Part shown: positions 32,558 to 34,288 of the stretch, piece by piece
Layout: the number at the start of each line of letters is the position of its first letter
Position numbering within the stretch: the first letter of the stretch is position 1
Origin: an uncultured Verrucomicrobiota bacterium
Lineage (GTDB): Bacteria > Verrucomicrobiota > Verrucomicrobiia > Limisphaerales > UBA9464
Assembly (NCBI GenBank): GCA_903821635.1
Contig: CAIJLV010000141.1
Location: forward strand, 1 to 34,288
Length of the DNA stretch: 34,288 nucleotides
Direction: 5' to 3'
The notes under the pieces: model-generated
The model's database searches: none
Seen by the model: only the letters and a program-made list of their open reading frames with translations
Told to the model about the DNA's origin: nothing
Made by a program: the position numbers and the translations under genes

Positions 32558-33292
32558 TCAGGGTTTTTCGACGACCACGTAGGCAAAGCTGGTCAGCCAA
32601 GGAATCGGGTGGCGTTGGAGCCATTGGCATAACGACTCATGCCCCCGTTTTATCCAAGGCACCTTTTGATAATACCCGGAATGTCCGAAAAAGCCGAGGT
32701 AACGCACGACCCGAAAGCCGATGGATTCAAGCCGCCGGAACTGTCCGGGCAGCGGGCCTCGGCACCACCGGTAAAAGGCCGGGAATTTCCCTTTCCGGCC
32801 CCCTTTCTCCCGGCCGCTTTGCACCCGATTCAGGATGAAGTAAGCCAACCGTTCCGGCAGCAGGAGGTTCAGCACAAAGGGAGGCGAATAAAGGGTGGGG
32901 AAAAAGTGGAACGCCGCGCCGCCCGCTCGCAATAGGCGATGTAAGTTGCGGTGAAACATCACGGGGTCGCTGACGTGCTCCGCCAGCATTTTGCTGAAAA
33001 CGAGGTCATACGTCCCCTCTTCACCCGTCAGGGGTTGTGTCACATCCTGCACCCGCTTGCGGTAGCCCGCCGGGGCCTTGGCCAGTTCCTCGGCCGATAT
33101 GTCGATGATCACATATTCCAACTGGTGGGCTTGGACGAAATCCAAGGACAGGGCTGGATTGGCCCCGCCCCCGATTTCGCAGATCGTCCGGCATCCGCGG
33201 GCGATGACGAGTTGCTTCAGGAAAGCCTCGTAACCGTCCCATGCCTCGTGCGTAAGACGGTATTCGATGATGGATGACGTATCGGTGCTCAT
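32558..33292 (-). CDS. Class I SAM-dependent methyltransferase
   Basis: A 244-residue protein. Motif I is CRTICEIGGGANPALSLDFV (about 35-54), followed by YVIIDISAEELAKA for the acidic loop, and 'YDLVFSKMLAEHVSDPVMFH' with LLRAGGAAFHFFPTLYSPPF for motifs II-III. This is the Methyltransf_11/25 layout. The C-terminus is hydrophobic and basic, and may dock to membrane-linked glycans. It is in the minus-strand operon between the epimerase and FkbM genes. The target is unknown; a sugar hydroxyl or lipid carrier product is likely from context. Confidence 0.85.
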   Translation of the reverse strand: MSTDTSSIIEYRLTHEAWDGYEAFLKQLVIARGCRTICEIGGGANPALSLDFVQAHQLEYVIIDISAEELAKAPAGYRKRVQDVTQPLTGEEGTYDLVFSKMLAEHVSDPVMFHRNLHRLLRAGGAAFHFFPTLYSPPFVLNLLLPERLAYFILNRVQSGREKGGRKGKFPAFYRWCRGPLPGQFRRLESIGFRVVRYLGFFGHSGYYQKVPWIKRGHESLCQWLQRHPIPWLTSFAYVVVEKP

Positions 33293-33352
33293 GCGGTGTT
33301 TTGAAGTGTGGGCGGCGTCGGGTTCGGCTACGAAACCAGTCCGCCGGGCGGG

Positions 33353-34288
33353 CTATCGGGTTTCTTGGTAGTGCTGCTTGAGCCAAATTGCCGTTTCTCG
33401 AATCCCTTGAGCCATGGAGACGGGTCCCTGTCCCAGCACGGCAAACGTCGGCTCCATGGGCACCGGATTGCTGGTGATCAGGTTGAACAAGCGGGAACCA
33501 TACATCGGGAACCGCAACCCTATCGCCCGCATTCCGTCCCCAACGGCGGCCAGCGAGCGGATCGTCCACAATGGCACAGTGCGCACGTCGCGGCCGGTCA
33601 AAGCTTGGGCAAACCCATTCACCCAGTCGAGTTGGCGGGCGTTGGCGTCGCCCACATACAGCGTGCGACCGGCCGTCGCGGCGGCCGGCAGGGCGAGAAT
33701 GCGTTCGATTTGCCACGCAACGTTGCCCACGTAGCCATACGCCCGGACTACCGGATCGTGGGCGGGATGCACATAGAGCCCGCGCTGGATTAGCCGCCAC
33801 AACCCGTTGACCTGAAAAGGATGGTGCGGCCCCCACACGGCGGTAGGGCGGATCAGGGTCCAGTGGCCGTTGAGGCCGGCGTTGCGGGTGAGCTTTTCCG
33901 TAAGCACCTTGCTTTCGCCATAAAGCATGTAGGGCAGGTAATCCTCATCGTGTGCTGGCGGACCACTGCCCGGCCGGCGCACGTGCTGGGTGGATGTGAC
34001 CACCAACCGCTCGACTCCGCCGAAGGCCTTCACCGCGTTCAGCAAGTTGGCCGTGCCTTCAATGTTGGCCTTAAAATCCTCCAACGACCGGCCTTCCATC
34101 ACAGCCAGGGCGGCCAAGTGGACCACATGCTCTGGTTTGACCTCCGCCAGCAGCCGCACCATATCCGCGGCGTCCAGGATTGAGCCTTTCCGCCAGCAAG
34201 CCCTTTGGGACGCCTCGGGTGGCGGCGCCAAATCGACATTGGTGACGGTGTAGCCCTGGGCCAACAAGTGGGCGAGCAGGTGCCGTCC
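33353..34288 (-). CDS. NAD-dependent sugar epimerase/dehydratase (5' end outside window)
   Basis: The frame is open to the right edge (GRHLLAHLLAQGYTVTNVDL), so at least the start of the Rossmann motif G-x2-G-x2-G lies outside. The visible 311 residues contain 'HVVHLAALAVMEG' (strand 4 to helix), TSTQHVRR for the catalytic Ser/Thr, YGESK (Tyr-x3-Lys catalytic pair), and LIRPTAVWGP. This is the extended SDR sugar-nucleotide pattern. The C-terminal part is compatible with GalE/WcaG-type proteins. It is the upstream gene of the minus-strand operon. The exact reaction (4-epimerase, dehydratase or reductase) is not clear. Confidence 0.85.
   Translation of the reverse strand, partial: GRHLLAHLLAQGYTVTNVDLAPPPEASQRACWRKGSILDAADMVRLLAEVKPEHVVHLAALAVMEGRSLEDFKANIEGTANLLNAVKAFGGVERLVVTSTQHVRRPGSGPPAHDEDYLPYMLYGESKVLTEKLTRNAGLNGHWTLIRPTAVWGPHHPFQVNGLWRLIQRGLYVHPAHDPVVRAYGYVGNVAWQIERILALPAAATAGRTLYVGDANARQLDWVNGFAQALTGRDVRTVPLWTIRSLAAVGDGMRAIGLRFPMYGSRLFNLITSNPVPMEPTFAVLGQGPVSMAQGIRETAIWLKQHYQETR

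Overview
The window is about 34 kb of GC-rich bacterial chromosome, most probably from a member of the Verrucomicrobiota. This rests on a type II secretion-type pseudopilin of the kind abundant in Verrucomicrobiota and Planctomycetota, a two-subunit KorAB, DUF1080-type secreted proteins, weak use of Shine-Dalgarno sites, and dispersed hairpin repeats with a GTGA loop. No rRNA, tRNA or CRISPR array was recognised.

Left third (1-14.6 kb): housekeeping and envelope genes. These are a cupin-like protein cut by the window edge, a cytosolic protein with a duplicated domain, a secreted trypsin-like protease, a large exported protein of unknown function, a lipoprotein esterase, the korA-korB pair for 2-oxoglutarate:ferredoxin oxidoreductase, a secreted DUF1080-M28 peptidase fusion, an L-fuconate dehydratase, a histidine-rich nickel/cobalt-type transporter, a membrane protein with small barrel-like ends, and a divergent adenylate-kinase-family protein.

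Centre (14.6-18.2 kb): the most notable system. A textbook SAM-I riboswitch with its own intrinsic terminator lies upstream of a threonine-synthase-family PLP enzyme. Directly downstream of that enzyme is a 90-residue MoaD/ThiS-type sulfur carrier ending in Gly-Gly. A SAM-responsive leader makes little sense for threonine synthesis. It makes good sense if the pair makes homocysteine from O-phosphohomoserine with sulfur from a protein thiocarboxylate, the MetM/MetO route described in Streptomyces. A class I/II aminotransferase follows after a 463-base gap.

18.3-23.7 kb: accessory region. It holds a pseudopilin, an Ig/OB-fold-like exported protein with an internal block of different codon use, and a lower-GC toxin-antitoxin locus of VapB45/VapC45 type whose toxin gene carries an in-frame TAA. 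It also holds a decayed short ORF, a five-tract G-quadruplex motif, and a 260-bp MITE-like element with inverted ends and a 9-bp direct repeat.

23.8-34.3 kb: exopolysaccharide/capsule locus. It encodes an O-antigen-ligase-like protein translationally coupled to a glycoside-hydrolase-like protein, a GDP-mannose 3,5-epimerase, and a polyprenyl-phosphate sugar-1-phosphate transferase. A minus-strand operon (epimerase, methyltransferase, FkbM methyltransferase, WcaI-like glycosyltransferase) ends at a clear intrinsic terminator.
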